Positions 47,631-59,138 of a DNA stretch of 64,000 bases are shown here, one piece after another. A program made the translations under genes and the position numbers. This DNA is from Ceratopteris richardii (lineage: Eukaryota; Streptophyta; Polypodiopsida; Polypodiales; Pteridaceae). The notes beneath the pieces are model-generated. The model made no database searches. It saw only the letters and a list, made by a program, of their open reading frames with translations, and had not been told where the DNA came from. The stretch lies in the NCBI GenBank assembly GCA_020310875.1, contig CM035413.1:185172355-185236354 (forward strand), given 5' to 3'. Each line of letters begins with the position of its first letter. Positions within the stretch are counted from its first letter, which is position 1.

Positions 47631-48390
47631 GAGCTCTTCTTGGTGTCGCTATCTCCTCTCACGACAGCTGTTCTTTTCGATCGTACTTCGGAATACCTGG
47701 CCTATAGGAGGCATCATGATTCGCGATAGTTGAGGGATCATCATCGTAACTTCGTGCAAAAAGCGGGGGAGCATCGTGATGGGCGCATTCAATGGTTTTG
47801 TTTATTCAAGCTTTTCAAAACTATTAAATTAAAAGAAGTAAACTCTCTGGTTGGGGCCATTGCGTGGCTTCATTAAAAGGAGACTTTCTTCGCAGCAGGG
47901 AAGTGTTGATTTCGTTGGTTTTTGCTAAGGAGCTTATTGGGTGAGACTAGTAACCTTTGGCTTTCTTTTTAGTAATCTAAAAAAAAAGAGAAAAAAGAGG
48001 TAGACTTTTTGTTGCTTTCAGGGGCCTTTTCCTCTTCTTCTTTGAAATTTTTGGGGCTCTCATTGTTCGCATCCTCCAAGGGGACAGTAGTATTTTAAGG
48101 GGTCCTTCGCATTAATCGTTGATCACTTTTGAAAAAGGGGGAGAATCCTCTTTTGTCTTGAGCTCTAAAGGTGGTGTGCTTTTCGTGTGGTTCGAGGTCT
48201 TGCAGGTTCTATCTCTGCAACACACAATTTGGGGTCCTTGTCATGGATCTGGTCACCCCCTCCCTCGTATGAAGCAACTAGGTCCAGACCCCTGGGGAGA
48301 CCAATAACCTAGCCCCTATTTTGGAGGGGGTTTCTTGTGGGCTGATTGTTTCTAAGTGGTATTCCTTAAGAGCGAGTCATACGTTGCTAG
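47631..48390. other. Unassigned, possibly LINE 5' region
   Basis: Contains no recognisable domain. Its position just upstream of LINE ORF1, and a GC content higher than its surroundings, suggest LINE 5' untranslated sequence, but no second copy is available to test this. Confidence 0.35.
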
Positions 48391-48399
48391 TCTTTGAAA

Positions 48400-48965
48400 T
48401 TGAGGATATGACATTTTGAGCCCTCAATGTCGGAAACTTGCAACTCCAGCGGGTGACCCTATGCCTGTTCAAATGGTCCCCGGATTTTCTTCCCAACAAA
48501 TCGAAATCTCTCTGATACCCTCTCTAGGTTGAGCTCACTAACCTACCTTAGTTCTTGTACTACTTCATATGGGACATTATATCTCCTATCGGCAAGCCGT
48601 TGGCTTCACGAGAGGATGTTGGAGGTCTCATTTATGAAGGTGCGAGACATTTGCTCAACGCCCCGTGGCACCCTCAAATTTGTGTTGAGGCTTATATCAG
48701 CACACCGCTCCCATCAAAGATCAAAGTGGACTTGGGGGAATGGGATATGTGGGAACCAGGCATTAATTACAAAATTCTTCCCAATGTGTGGATTCATTGT
48801 GGCCAACAAGGTCACGCGATTAAAGATTGCCCACTAAGACAAAAAAGCAAGCAAAATCAAGAAGCCTCCAAAAACGCTCATGAAAACAAAGGGACATTGA
48901 ATCACCTAGCAAACAAAGAGGAAGTTAAGGGTCGCCATAACCCAGATGTTAATGCAGACGGATGA
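48400..48965 (+). pseudogene. L1-type LINE ORF1 (DUF4283-like plus zinc knuckle), broken
   Basis: The best open stretch, 48555-48965, codes 136 residues. Its first half resembles the plant LINE ORF1 DUF4283 region (WDIISPIGKPLASRE; CVEAYISTPLPSKIKVDLGEWDMWE). A zinc-knuckle remnant, CGQQGHAIKDC, is at 48798-48830. The first cysteine of the usual C-x2-C-x4-H-x4-C is missing (a tryptophan occupies the site). A basic tail follows. The N-terminal part before 48555 is in another frame. ORF1 proteins of this type coat LINE RNA; ORF2 follows within about 170 bp, as expected for plant L1. Confidence 0.8.
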
Positions 48966-49129
48966 ACAGAAGTAAGAAGAAGAAGGGAAAGAAGCCCTAG
49001 GGCGCCAAAAACAACTATTGAGTTCCCCTCGAAAAGCCCCCACAAGAACATACTGCTAAGTTAGGACCCCCTCCTAGCAAAAAAGAAAGACGAATCCAAG
49101 AAGGGAAAGTATAAGGCCCCCTTCGCAAA

Positions 49130-51719
49130 GAGGGTACATTACGACAATGATCATCCTCTCGTTAAATGCTAGAGGGCTAACCGACCTTCAAGAGCAACCA
49201 TCATTGGTCAATGGCTTCGCAACATTAGCCTAAACCCAAAATTTATATGTATTCAAGAGACCAAAATTTATGTAGCAGACCTCTAGAAATGGCTTAGACA
49301 TGTCTCCTCGACCCATGTTTGGATTTCGACATCGCATGCACAGGGATCCGGTGGGACGATAATCGGTATTAATCAATTCAGGTTTGAAAATCTTGAGAAT
49401 TCCATCGAAGATGAGGGCCATCAATGGATTGTTGTTCCCTTTGGTGCCCCCTTTCATTTTACTCTAGTTTCTATTTACACCCCTAACAAGGGGATGGAGA
49501 GACTAAACACCTGGGCCTCCTTGGACTCGCTACCCCACAACTTGCTGATTTGTGGGGACTTCAACATGGTGGAGGACCCCCTGTGGAGAGATGAAATGGC
49601 AAGGGATGGATGATCGATAGTCGGGAGAAAGATATGTGGGATAAAACCAAAGTGCACTTGGATTTGGTCGAATTCAAAGATTTGAGTGGCTTTTCATGGT
49701 CCAATCTCCAACGGGTGAGGACCTAAGGAAAGCTAGATTGGATAGATGCCACGTTGCCTAGAACATTATTCACTAGTTGGGCCACCCTTCCCTCTCACAA
49801 CGCACTGACCTTGTCATCTCGGATCACTACCCGATCGTTATTGCTTTTGATCCTTCTCTCTCCCCTCCCTGCATCAAGAAATTGTTAACATGTGGAATGA
49901 GATGTTTGCCTCCATCTCATCCCGAGCCAAATGCTGGAGACCTGGAGTCAAAAATTCATGATAGATCATGATTAGATCTAGGAAGTTGCTCAAGACTGTT
50001 TTGCGGGCACGTAAAGAAGCTCTATATCATAGACTCTAGAGGCTTGAGGAGGAAGTGAACAAAGGAAAAGGTCAATCCCTGAAAGGCCTACCAAAAATCA
50101 GAGCGCTGCTCAGATACGAGGAAGAAATACAAAGGAAAAATTTACAAATTTTCTTCAAGGAGTGGTGGGCTGGCAAAGTAGACAAACCCACCAAAGAGAT
50201 GTGCCGCATCCTTAAAAGGAAACATAAAAGAAAATCGATCCCCCAATTGCTAGACTCAAATAGCAATGTATGCAGTACGGAAGACTCTTGGGGACCTCGA
50301 CCCCCCTCTCCCACCATAGATGGGACTGCATGGCAGCCATATCTTGGGTAGCCTCTCATAGGATCCCATGCAACCTCCATTCCGTACTTGATGCCTTAAT
50401 CTCGAAAGTGGAAACCATGGAAGTCATTGATGCCTTCCCTTGTGGTAAAAGCCCGGACCTGGACGCGTTCACTAATGAGTTCTTTAAGTCCTTCAAGTTG
50501 GTAGTCACCACCCCTCTTCTAGTTTGGGAAGAGGCACTCCAGTTTGGAGCGCTTCCGACTTGTCTCAACAATGGCATTATCAAGTTAATACACAAAAAGG
50601 GGAAAAGAAGAGAATTGAGAACTAGTTTACGATTACGATGCTCCAAATAGGATGTACGATCATTTCCAATGTCATAGTCAATAGAATTTCTAGCCATCTG
50701 AAGGCATGGTTAAGCAAGGACCAAAAAGGGTTTGTCAAAGGCAGGTCGATTTTGGAAACCATTATAGATATCTAGGAAGGGCTCAACTTCGCAAACGAGT
50801 CAAGACAAGATGCGGTCTTCCTCAAGATTGACTTTGATAAAGACTACGATAGGCTGGAATGGGACTATATTTTACAGTCGCTTAAGATCTCGGATGTAGT
50901 CTGAAATGCACCAAGATGATCACGACCCTTCTAGGAAATGCATCACTCAAATTAATGTTAATGGAAAACTTTTAAGGGTGATCAAACTTAGAAGATCGAT
51001 TAGATAAGGGTGCCCATTGGCTGCCCTTCTCTTTGCCATTGCCACGGAAGGGCTTAACCGGCTGTTGGAACAACAGGTAGAAGCTAGTAATATCAAAGGT
51101 CTCCAATTGCCTCATGACCACGGCCAGATCACCATGAGAACTTTTGGTGATGATATGAACGCGTTTGTCCACAATGATAGTACGAGCCTCGAGACGTTCT
51201 AGAGGTGCCTAGATACTTTTTGCAAAGCCTTTGGATCCAAAATCAACCACTCTTAGACCGCTTTCAGAGCTATTATCGGGATCGAGCCTGACCTTCTCAT
51301 TGATCATGGTTGTTAAATCATTCCACAGGGCCAAATTTTTCGCCTTCTAGGGATTCCCTTGAGGTTTGGTATCTCGATGGAGCAATGGTGGAATTGGGTG
51401 CTCGCTAGACTCGAAAACTAGAGTGTTGTGCTCATGCATGTGGTTTGGAAATCAATGGTGACAAATGTGTTCTTAATTTCCTCTATCATCTATTTTTTGG
51501 CCTACTAAAGACCGAACGGAAATTCGTTATCCATTATAGAAGAAAAGTGCAAAAGCTTTCTTTGGATGGAAGAAACTAGTTTTAATCCACGGACCACTCG
51601 CAAGGACTAGAGATTCTAGATGTAGTGGCCTTGGGTGACAAACATAGGGCTAAATGGACGATGAAAATGAGGATTTACGATACAAAATCTTGGGATAAAC
51701 GTACTTATACGAATAGCAA
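49130..51719 (+). pseudogene. L1-type LINE ORF2 (endonuclease and reverse transcriptase), broken, 3' end missing
   Basis: Endonuclease blocks appear in order: LSLNARGL near 49160, GGTIIGIN near 49352, LICGDFNMV near 49540-49570, and SDHYPI at about 49818-49835. The RT region begins near 50390 (CGKSPDLDAFTNEFFK), with IKLIHKKGK near 50580, LSKDQKGFVKGRSI near 50715-50750, ALLFAIATEGLNRLLEQQ from 51023, and the catalytic box at 51143-51154 as FGDD (FADD in the copy at 31702-31713). The C-terminal region runs to 51719. Multiple frameshifts and stops split it (for instance the segments from 50055, 50270 and 51017 are in different frames). No poly(A) tail; it stops where minus-strand copia sequence begins. 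Plant L1 elements mobilise by target-primed reverse transcription; this copy cannot. Confidence 0.88.
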
Positions 51720-52548
51720 ATAATCTTGCCCTTCACTCAAGTTCTTATGGAATGAATTGAAGAACTTTTGAACACTCAAACACATTTTCTCAGTTCAATT
51801 ATCTCACTCAAAATACTTGTCCATACTTTGAAAAACACTACCTTCAAGACAGACTACATAGTTCCCTCATTAGACATGCACCCAAAGGCCATTGTTCACT
51901 CCAAATATAATTTCTCTTAGAATATGCAAAGACCATACGTGAGCCTCCAGCAAACATTAGAGTATCATACATTTCTAAAAAAGTAACTATCAACATCAAT
52001 GCTTTAGTGTACATATGAGCACATTGTACCTTGATACTTATTTGTTGATCTTATGCCTCCTTAGCGAACGATGTGTTTGCTCCTAGGATGGAACGTACGA
52101 TTGGCAGATAGGTAAACATTAGTCATGTTATCATACAAGATTAAAAATTGATTGACTTGCAGATACAAGTCAATCATAAGTTTCTTGAGGGACATTAGTA
52201 CACATGTAATTTGCGCTAATGCTCTCTATTCAACTTATGTAAAAGATAAGAAAAAATTAGGTTGCTTCCTTGCCATCCATGCGATCCCTTTCTTGCCTAG
52301 CATCACTGCATATCCACTTGCACTTCTTCTACCTTCTTGAGATCCAGCCCAATCACAATATGTATACGGTTTAAACTCTGAGTCGTCTTCGAAAGGACAC
52401 AAAAGGCGGTCACTCAAAAGTACACTTGAGATATCGGAGTACTCTTTTAGCTGGAAGTAGGGCACATGATTTGACTTCTTTTATCTCTTTCGTTGTTTGT
52501 ATGGGGGGCACATGTAGAACAGTAGTTTGACAGTATTCGGGTCATCAT
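51720..52548 (-). mobile_element. Copia family G RNase H and 3' region, minus strand
   Basis: Minus-strand RNase H blocks are present: YTYCDWAGSQEGRRSASGYA and IAWMARKQP at about 52250-52370, then DNMTNVYLSANRTFHPRSKHI near 52080-52130. The remaining sequence toward 51720 lacks clear LTR ends. It repeats part of 33424-33767. Broken. Confidence 0.85.
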
Positions 52549-53298
52549 ATGAGCTCTTTTTCTACAGAATTATATGTCCTCTTCCCGAATTTCGGAAAGC
52601 TTTTTTGTCTAATGATTATATTCCAAAGTAGATCCACCGTAACATTTGAGCATTGGTTTTTCGTCTTCATAATTGGAGGTTACTCGTCTGGTGAATATGT
52701 TTTTTTGCATATCATTCCATAAATGGGTTTATAAATATTCATATTATACGAAAAGTGTTTGAAGCATGGGTAGTCAATCATTTGTATGAGTGCATCCTTC
52801 ATTAAAGTAACGTTGTACTCAATCATATAAAAGATGTTCTTTAGAAACATTTTTAGAAACACCTCTGTGTATTTTAGATTTTGAAGGCAATCCTCATATG
52901 AAGAAGACCCAAAGATTTTGAAGACAATCCTCATATGAAGAAGAAAGCGTGAAGGTGCATAAAAAGGGACAACACTCGCATGAATCAACTGCGAATGTTC
53001 ATAATCCATAGTTAATCTTGAGCAGCGCTAAGCTCTTGGTGTATCGTAAGGGGTTTTAAGATTTTGAGGATAGGTTTAATGTTGATTGCTCTTTCAAAGG
53101 TAATGTTACTTTGCTTTCCATTTTAACGATTTTTACTGTTTTGAAGGTTTGTATTTAAGATTGATCTGGAATATTTTTTGTTTTTATTTTTTTTCCTTTA
53201 ATGCAAACGTACAATGTACTACATATGAATTTAATAAGAGATAAATTTAAAAAGCGTCAATTTGCTCTGACCATCGAACTCAGTTGTTGCATTCACAC
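52549..53298 (+). repeat. Segment P, upstream flank of LRR module V
   Basis: Copy of the block II and IV flank. A local direct duplication (AAGATTTTGAAGACAATCCT and its AGATTTTGAAGGCAATCCTC partner) lies near 52876-52940. The acceptor before exon A is altered, ACACG where the other copies have ACAG. Confidence 0.8.
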
Positions 53299-53589
53299 GG
53301 CTTCCCTCCTTGGAAGAGCTGGACTTAAGTGGGTGCACGTCTCTGAGCACTCTCTCCTCCCTTCCCACAACTCTCGAGAGCATGCGGTTGCAGAGTTGTG
53401 TCAGGTTCAGGAGTTTGGAGGTGTGCTGTTACTTTGTGTGTATTGCTTCGTTTGCCGCCAGTTTTAGATTCACATTCGTTCACGAAAAAAAGATGTGTAC
53501 GTAGACCTTCCTACCAGAACTCCACGCCCCCTCACTTCGATTCCTGGATTTGATCGAATGCGAAGGACTCGAGAAATTGGATTGCACAG
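53299..53589 (+). pseudogene. LRR module V (exons open, exon A acceptor lost)
   Basis: Exon A equivalent (53299-53420, 122 bp) is open: LPSLEELDLSGCTSLSTL, SSLPTTLESMRLQSCVRFRSLE. Its acceptor AG has changed, so normal splicing onto it is unlikely unless another AG is used. Exon B (53505-53589, 85 bp) has acceptor ACGTAG and donor ACAG|GTAGCC and is open: ELHAPSLRFLDLIECEGLEKLDCTG. Like modules II, IV and VI it has the 48-bp-shorter exon B. Eleven bases past the donor, copia F begins at 53601, so the downstream intron was split by a young retrotransposon. Coding frames intact but splicing doubtful. Confidence 0.6.
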
Positions 53590-53600
53590 GTAGCCCTCTT

Positions 53601-54871
53601 TGTTGGAGCAAGTCTATGACAAGCCTAAGTATTGGCTTGAGTCTCACAAAGTCATTAAAGAAGCTTCAAAATGAAGACTATGTAAAGTTCACTTGTGAAC
53701 TACCTCTTGTAACTTTTGAAGAGTTTACTTAATGTAAAAGTAAGAGAATCTTAAGTGGTTGAGCCCACATGATCAAGAATGGAAAGAGGAGCCACAAATT
53801 CGTGATTTGTGGTAGGTAGAGAATCAAATGAATCATTGATTGATTGGAGAGTGATTGAGGGAAGTTAGCCTCCCAAACTCAACTATAAATAGATGGCAGT
53901 TTTAGTCGTGGTTAGAGAGACCTATGTGAGGACCTCCAAGAGCTGAGCTTTATGCCATATCAAGGTGTGATTACAAGGCACACATATGTATCAGTAAGTC
54001 ATTGTATTGTACAAGCAATATACTTTCATTTTCATGATTATTTGAGTTCATCTTTCCATGTTCTTGTGATGTGTACTACTCACTGCCATTACTTCAGTTT
54101 TTCTCAGTCAGCTTGCAGAGATTGTTTCTCTGCACTTGGTTCATCATTTTCAGTGATTTAACTTGGTAAAGTTAGCTCTACAAGGCTACTATATGCTCAC
54201 AAATTTTCATGTCATTTGGATGTTGGAATCTTCAGTTATGTTCATTTGAAGTCAACAGGGTATGTTCATCTTCACTTCTCTGTCAGGTACCCGACTTTTT
54301 CAGTCATCTTGTCAGAGTCATTTCTCAGTGTTTACTCATCCAAATTCAGTGATTTTAAGCTTTTTGGATTCAGCTTACTGTCTAGTAAAAGCATACAAAT
54401 TTGCATGATCATTGGATTCTTACATCTTGAGTTATGTTAATTTTTCTACTCACTGGTCTATTTCTGTAGTAGCCCGTGAAAATCGGGATGATGTCATCAC
54501 TTGTTAAAAGTCATTCTCAGTGTGTGGTTTGTTATTTTTGATGAGATTACTCTCTAAAGTTAGCTCTTTAAGCTACCTAGCCTTCCCCAAGAGGAATTAA
54601 TCTAATTGCTGCTGTGCTCAGATAATTATGTAAAACACTGGACAGGTGTATCAACCAAGAATAGCAAGTTTTCACCTCTGAGCTAACTCCAACTTATCTG
54701 TTTTGATCTATCTTTTTGAGAGTGATCTTCCAAGGTACATAGGGTGTCTAATACATCCATTGGCAAGCTAAAAGGGCCCACCATCTACTCCTGGAGTTCA
54801 TTTGGCTGGTGTAGAGCAAAGATTTTGCAACACCTCTTCATCTTCAACACATACCTATCCATCTCTTTACA
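53601..54871 (+). repeat. 5' LTR of copia F (1,271 bp)
   Basis: TG...CA termini, with a TATA-like TATAAATA at 53884-53891. The primer-binding site begins two bases after the end. Confidence 0.93.
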
Positions 54872-54897
54872 GTGGTATCAGAGCAAGGTTGGACAAC

Positions 54898-57800
54898 ATG
54901 GCAGATGGATTTCCTTCATCAATTGACAAATTGGACAGAGGTAACTACTCAGCTTGGTCATTAAGAATGGAAGCTTATCTCCAAGGTAGAAGTTTATATG
55001 GTTATGTGGCTGGAGATGAAGTTATGCCAAGTTTCAGGAACAAAAGTCAACCAACACAAGAAGAGCAAGAAAGATTGAGCACATGGTGCTCCAAGGATGC
55101 ACTTGCAAGGTCTTATCTCCTCAACTCTATCTCAGATTTTTTGTTGCCTCACATTAGAAGTTGTAAGACATCTCAGGAAGTGTGGGATGCACTTGAAGCT
55201 TTCTTTGCTTCAAGTACTAAAGCTAGGAAGCATCAACTATGGCTGGATTTCACAACTCTCAAGAAGGCTCCCAAACAAAATGTGACTGATTTTGTCACAA
55301 AGCTCAAGGACATAGCAGATCAGTTGGGAAGCATTGGAGAGGTAATAGATGAAGAGCAAATTGTAAGGCAGGTCATCAATGGCTTGAAGGCAGATGACAA
55401 GTGGGAAGCATTCACCACAGCTATGGATTTGTACATGGACATGCATGTACCTGATTTCAACACACTCATTGGACAATTACTTACTCAAGAGGCAAAGCTT
55501 ATAGAAAATGGAGAAAGCTCTAAAGGTAATCAATCTTCAGCTTTATACACGGATAAAAGCAAGTCTAAAGATAACAAAGGAAAGGCAAAGAAAGTGGATG
55601 ATGAAGCAGGTACATATCAAGCTAACTATGCAGGTAGAGGAAGACATGGCAGAGGTAGAGGAAGAGGAGGTAGACAAGGCAGGGGGAGATCCCAAGACTC
55701 CAACTCATGTTCTATTTGTGGATTAACTAATCATACAACTGAAAATTGCTTTAGGAATTCCAGGAATCAAAGAGGCAGAGGATACAATAGAGGAAGTTAT
55801 GGCTACTCAAGAGGAAGGTTCAACAACTACCATGGCAACTACAACAACTACAATCATTCAAACTATCAAGGAGGCTACAAAGGAAGGAGAGACTACAATA
55901 ACTACACAGAAGACTCAAACAAAGAGGATTCATTATTGATCATGAACATGGCTATGCCACAAGGTAAATCTGATGAGCATATTTTCTACATAGATTCAGG
56001 TTGTTCAAATCATGTGGCAGGAAATGTGGCACTCCTATCAGATTTAGAAGATCCAAGGAATAAGCATGAGGTACAAACAGGAGATGATACAAAACATCCT
56101 GTGGAGAAAATAGGCAATGTCAAAGCACCTGATGGAAACATCAACCTACTCAGTAAGGTACTCTATGTCCCTACCATTACAAAGAATTTGATAAGTGTTG
56201 GGCAGATAGTAGAGAAAGGGTTGCAAGTCAGGTTCACAAAGGCAGGAGCATTTGTTGAAGATCCAAGTCAAGGATTCAGAAGAATTGCAAAAGGTGAAAA
56301 GACAGGTAGATTGTTCACATTTGAATTACAGGACACTAGAAACATTGCTCTCTTTAATTATGGCAGTCAGACACTAACAGAATTGGAAGTATGGCACAAA
56401 AGGTTAGCACATATTGGTGAAAGGTCATTAAAGCAAATTTGCAGGGACCAAAGTGTACTTGGACTCCGTAACTTGTCAAAACAACATATGATTTATAAGT
56501 GTAGTGCATGTCAGTTTGGAAAGTCTCACAGGTTACCATTCATGAAGAAAGGTTATATGCATGGAGATCTCTTGGAGTTGGTTCATACAGATGTATGGGG
56601 ACCAAGCAAGGAAGCTTCAATATCAGGATCAAGGTATTATGTTTCCTTTATTGATGATTGCAGCAGATGGACTATCCTATTCTTTATGAAACACAAAGAT
56701 GAAGTTTTTTCATGTTTCAAAAGATATTTGGCTCTTGTGGAGAATCAAACAGGTAAATCACTAAAAAGGCTAAGGTCAGATGGAGGGGGGGAATACTTCT
56801 CCCATGATTTTGATTCTTTTCTTCAAGAAAGAGGAATCAAAAGAGAGGTAACTACAAGGTACACTCCTGAGCAAAATGGAGTGGCAGAAAGGAGGAATAG
56901 GACAATTGTTGAAGCTGCAAGGTCTATGTTAAATGAAAAGCATTTACCTAATTACTTATGGGCTGAGGTTGTATCTACAGCCACTTACTTGATTAACAGG
57001 TTGCCTTCAAAATCCCTTGATGGGATGACTCCATATGAGGCTTGGAATGGAAGAAGGCCAAGCTTAGATCATTGTAAAATTTTTGGATGTATTGCTTTTG
57101 CTCATGTTCCTTCACAGGTTAGAGGCAAGATGGATCCAAAAGCAGAAAGGTGTGTATTTATTGGATATGACAACAATCAAAAGGGCTACAGGTTATACAA
57201 CCCTACCAACAAAGGATTCTTGGTAAGCAGAGATGTAGCTTTTGATGAGAACAATTCATGGTATGAAGATTCATGCAGGAAGATCAATTTACCATATGAT
57301 CTTGAAGAAGATTTTCCAAAGCTTGGTAGAGAACAATCAAGGATTGAAGAACAAGACACCTCAGAGGATGATGAAGAATGTCAGATGGAAAAGATCAAAG
57401 CATGGAAGTCTAAAGGTAAAGCAAAATTGCAGGAACTTGGACATGAGGCAGAATCATCACATCATGGCCTAAGAAGATCTATGAGGGAAAAGAAAAAACC
57501 AGAAAGGTATGGGTTTGACACCTCATTAGTAACTAAACATTCTATCTACATAGCACAGGACATAAACCAAGAGGAGCCATCATCATTTGAAGAGGCCAAA
57601 GCAAAAACAGAATGGAAGCATGCAATGAAGGAAGAGATTGAAGCACTTGAGGAAAACAACACTTGGGATTTGGTGCCCAAGACTTCATCCATGAAGGTAA
57701 TAGGCTCAAGATGGGTCTATAAACTCAAGAAGAATTCTGATGGTTCCATTAACAGGTATAAGGCAAGGCTTGTAGCAAAAGGCTTTGCACAAACTCAGGG

Positions 57801-59106
57801 AATTGATTATGAGGAGACATTCTCTCCTGTGGCAAAGATGCCTACTATTAGGGTTTTGCTTAGTATTGCCTCTTCCAAGAATTGGAAGATACTTCAACTA
57901 GATGTGAAGAATGCATTCTTGAATGGTTGGATAACAGAAGAGGTATATATGGCACAACCACCTGGTTTTGAGAGTCAAGTTTATCCTGATTATGTGTGTA
58001 AACTTAGCAAAGCATTGTATGGTCTCAAGCAAGCTCCAAGAGCTTGGAATTTTAGGCTTGTTTCATTCTTGCAGGACAAAGGCTTTCAACCAAGCAAAGC
58101 AGATCCTTCACTCTTTATTAAAAAGAGTAATTCCGAGGTCATCTACCTATGTGTATATGTAGATGATATTATATTGACAGGAAATGATGCAGATGGTATG
58201 AAGAAGATCAAAGATCAGATGAGAGAAGAGTTCAAGATAAGTGATTTGGGTTCACTTACCTACTTCCTAGGTTTGGAAGTTGTCTACAAAGATCATGGTT
58301 TGTTTCTCACTCAAAGAAAGTACATTAAGGACATGTTGGCAAAATTCAAGATGCAAGATTGTAAGATTGCAGGTACTCCAATGGAGGTTAATCACAAATT
58401 GAGCTCACATGAAGGTGAACTCATAGAGGACATCACATCATATCAAAGTCTAGTGGGTAGTCTCAACTATGCCACATTGACAAGAGTAGATATATGTTAC
58501 AGTGTGAGTGTGCTAAGCCAATTTATGCACACACCAAGGAAACCACATATGGATGCTGCCAAAAGGATACTCAAATATCTCAAAGGAACCATAAATGAAG
58601 GACTTTATTATCCTTATGTATCTGATTTAGGTTTGAAGCTATTTTCTGATGCAGATTGGGCTGGCTCCAAGGAAGATAGAAGGAGCACTTCAGGTTATCT
58701 TACCTTTGCAGGTTCAAAGCTTATTTCATGGTCATCCAAGAAGCAACCCACAGTTGCTCTCTCTTCTACTGAAGCTGAATATAGAGGTCTTGCCATAGCT
58801 ACACAGGAAGCTATGTGGATGAAGACATTGTTCAAAGATCTTGGATTGGAGTTTGGAACTCCAACTATTTTTGGTGACAATATGAGTTCTATTCACTTGA
58901 CTGCTAATCCTATTTTTCATGCAAGGACTAAACATATTGAAGTTCATTATCATTATGTACGAGAGAAGATCCTAAGCAAGGAGATTCAAATATCATATGT
59001 GTCCACTCATCAACAATGTGTAGATATTCTAACTAAAGCATTGGATGCTACAAAGCTTTGCATATTCAAGGCTATGATTGGTTTGCAGGTAATCTTGGAA
59101 GATTGA
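54898..59106 (+). CDS. Copia F gag-pol polyprotein (single open frame)
   Basis: The ATG at 54898 is preferred over the in-frame ATG at 54802 because the primer-binding site lies between them and because MADGFPSSIDKLDRGNYSAW matches the usual copia gag start. About 1,402 codons in one frame. Gag UBN2-like region at residues about 10-200; RG/NY-rich stretch with zinc knuckle CSICGLTNHTTENC at 55708-55749; protease DSG at 55993-56001; pre-integrase HHCC near 56390-56530; integrase core from TDVWGP (56587) through YTPEQNGVAERRNRT near 56860-56910; RT from near 57660 with YVDD at 58156-58167; RNase H with SDADWAGS (58647), SSTEAEY and KHIEVHYHYV near 58930. Copia proteins make virus-like particles in the cytoplasm and insert cDNA in the nucleus; nothing here shows current activity. 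Confidence 0.95.
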   Translation: MADGFPSSIDKLDRGNYSAWSLRMEAYLQGRSLYGYVAGDEVMPSFRNKSQPTQEEQERLSTWCSKDALARSYLLNSISDFLLPHIRSCKTSQEVWDALEAFFASSTKARKHQLWLDFTTLKKAPKQNVTDFVTKLKDIADQLGSIGEVIDEEQIVRQVINGLKADDKWEAFTTAMDLYMDMHVPDFNTLIGQLLTQEAKLIENGESSKGNQSSALYTDKSKSKDNKGKAKKVDDEAGTYQANYAGRGRHGRGRGRGGRQGRGRSQDSNSCSICGLTNHTTENCFRNSRNQRGRGYNRGSYGYSRGRFNNYHGNYNNYNHSNYQGGYKGRRDYNNYTEDSNKEDSLLIMNMAMPQGKSDEHIFYIDSGCSNHVAGNVALLSDLEDPRNKHEVQTGDDTKHPVEKIGNVKAPDGNINLLSKVLYVPTITKNLISVGQIVEKGLQVRFTKAGAFVEDPSQGFRRIAKGEKTGRLFTFELQDTRNIALFNYGSQTLTELEVWHKRLAHIGERSLKQICRDQSVLGLRNLSKQHMIYKCSACQFGKSHRLPFMKKGYMHGDLLELVHTDVWGPSKEASISGSRYYVSFIDDCSRWTILFFMKHKDEVFSCFKRYLALVENQTGKSLKRLRSDGGGEYFSHDFDSFLQERGIKREVTTRYTPEQNGVAERRNRTIVEAARSMLNEKHLPNYLWAEVVSTATYLINRLPSKSLDGMTPYEAWNGRRPSLDHCKIFGCIAFAHVPSQVRGKMDPKAERCVFIGYDNNQKGYRLYNPTNKGFLVSRDVAFDENNSWYEDSCRKINLPYDLEEDFPKLGREQSRIEEQDTSEDDEECQMEKIKAWKSKGKAKLQELGHEAESSHHGLRRSMREKKKPERYGFDTSLVTKHSIYIAQDINQEEPSSFEEAKAKTEWKHAMKEEIEALEENNTWDLVPKTSSMKVIGSRWVYKLKKNSDGSINRYKARLVAKGFAQTQGIDYEETFSPVAKMPTIRVLLSIASSKNWKILQLDVKNAFLNGWITEEVYMAQPPGFESQVYPDYVCKLSKALYGLKQAPRAWNFRLVSFLQDKGFQPSKADPSLFIKKSNSEVIYLCVYVDDIILTGNDADGMKKIKDQMREEFKISDLGSLTYFLGLEVVYKDHGLFLTQRKYIKDMLAKFKMQDCKIAGTPMEVNHKLSSHEGELIEDITSYQSLVGSLNYATLTRVDICYSVSVLSQFMHTPRKPHMDAAKRILKYLKGTINEGLYYPYVSDLGLKLFSDADWAGSKEDRRSTSGYLTFAGSKLISWSSKKQPTVALSSTEAEYRGLAIATQEAMWMKTLFKDLGLEFGTPTIFGDNMSSIHLTANPIFHARTKHIEVHYHYVREKILSKEIQISYVSTHQQCVDILTKALDATKLCIFKAMIGLQVILED

Positions 59107-59138
59107 AGAACTCAAGCATACTTGGCTTGAGGGGGAGC

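Noticed and set aside
47220-47733. Overlapping open frames on both strands proposed as genes
   Set aside because: Openness follows from the 24-bp repeat structure; there is no homology or start context to support coding.
50072-50380. Minus-strand open frame of 102 codons
   Set aside because: It is antisense to the LINE ORF2 region between endonuclease and RT.
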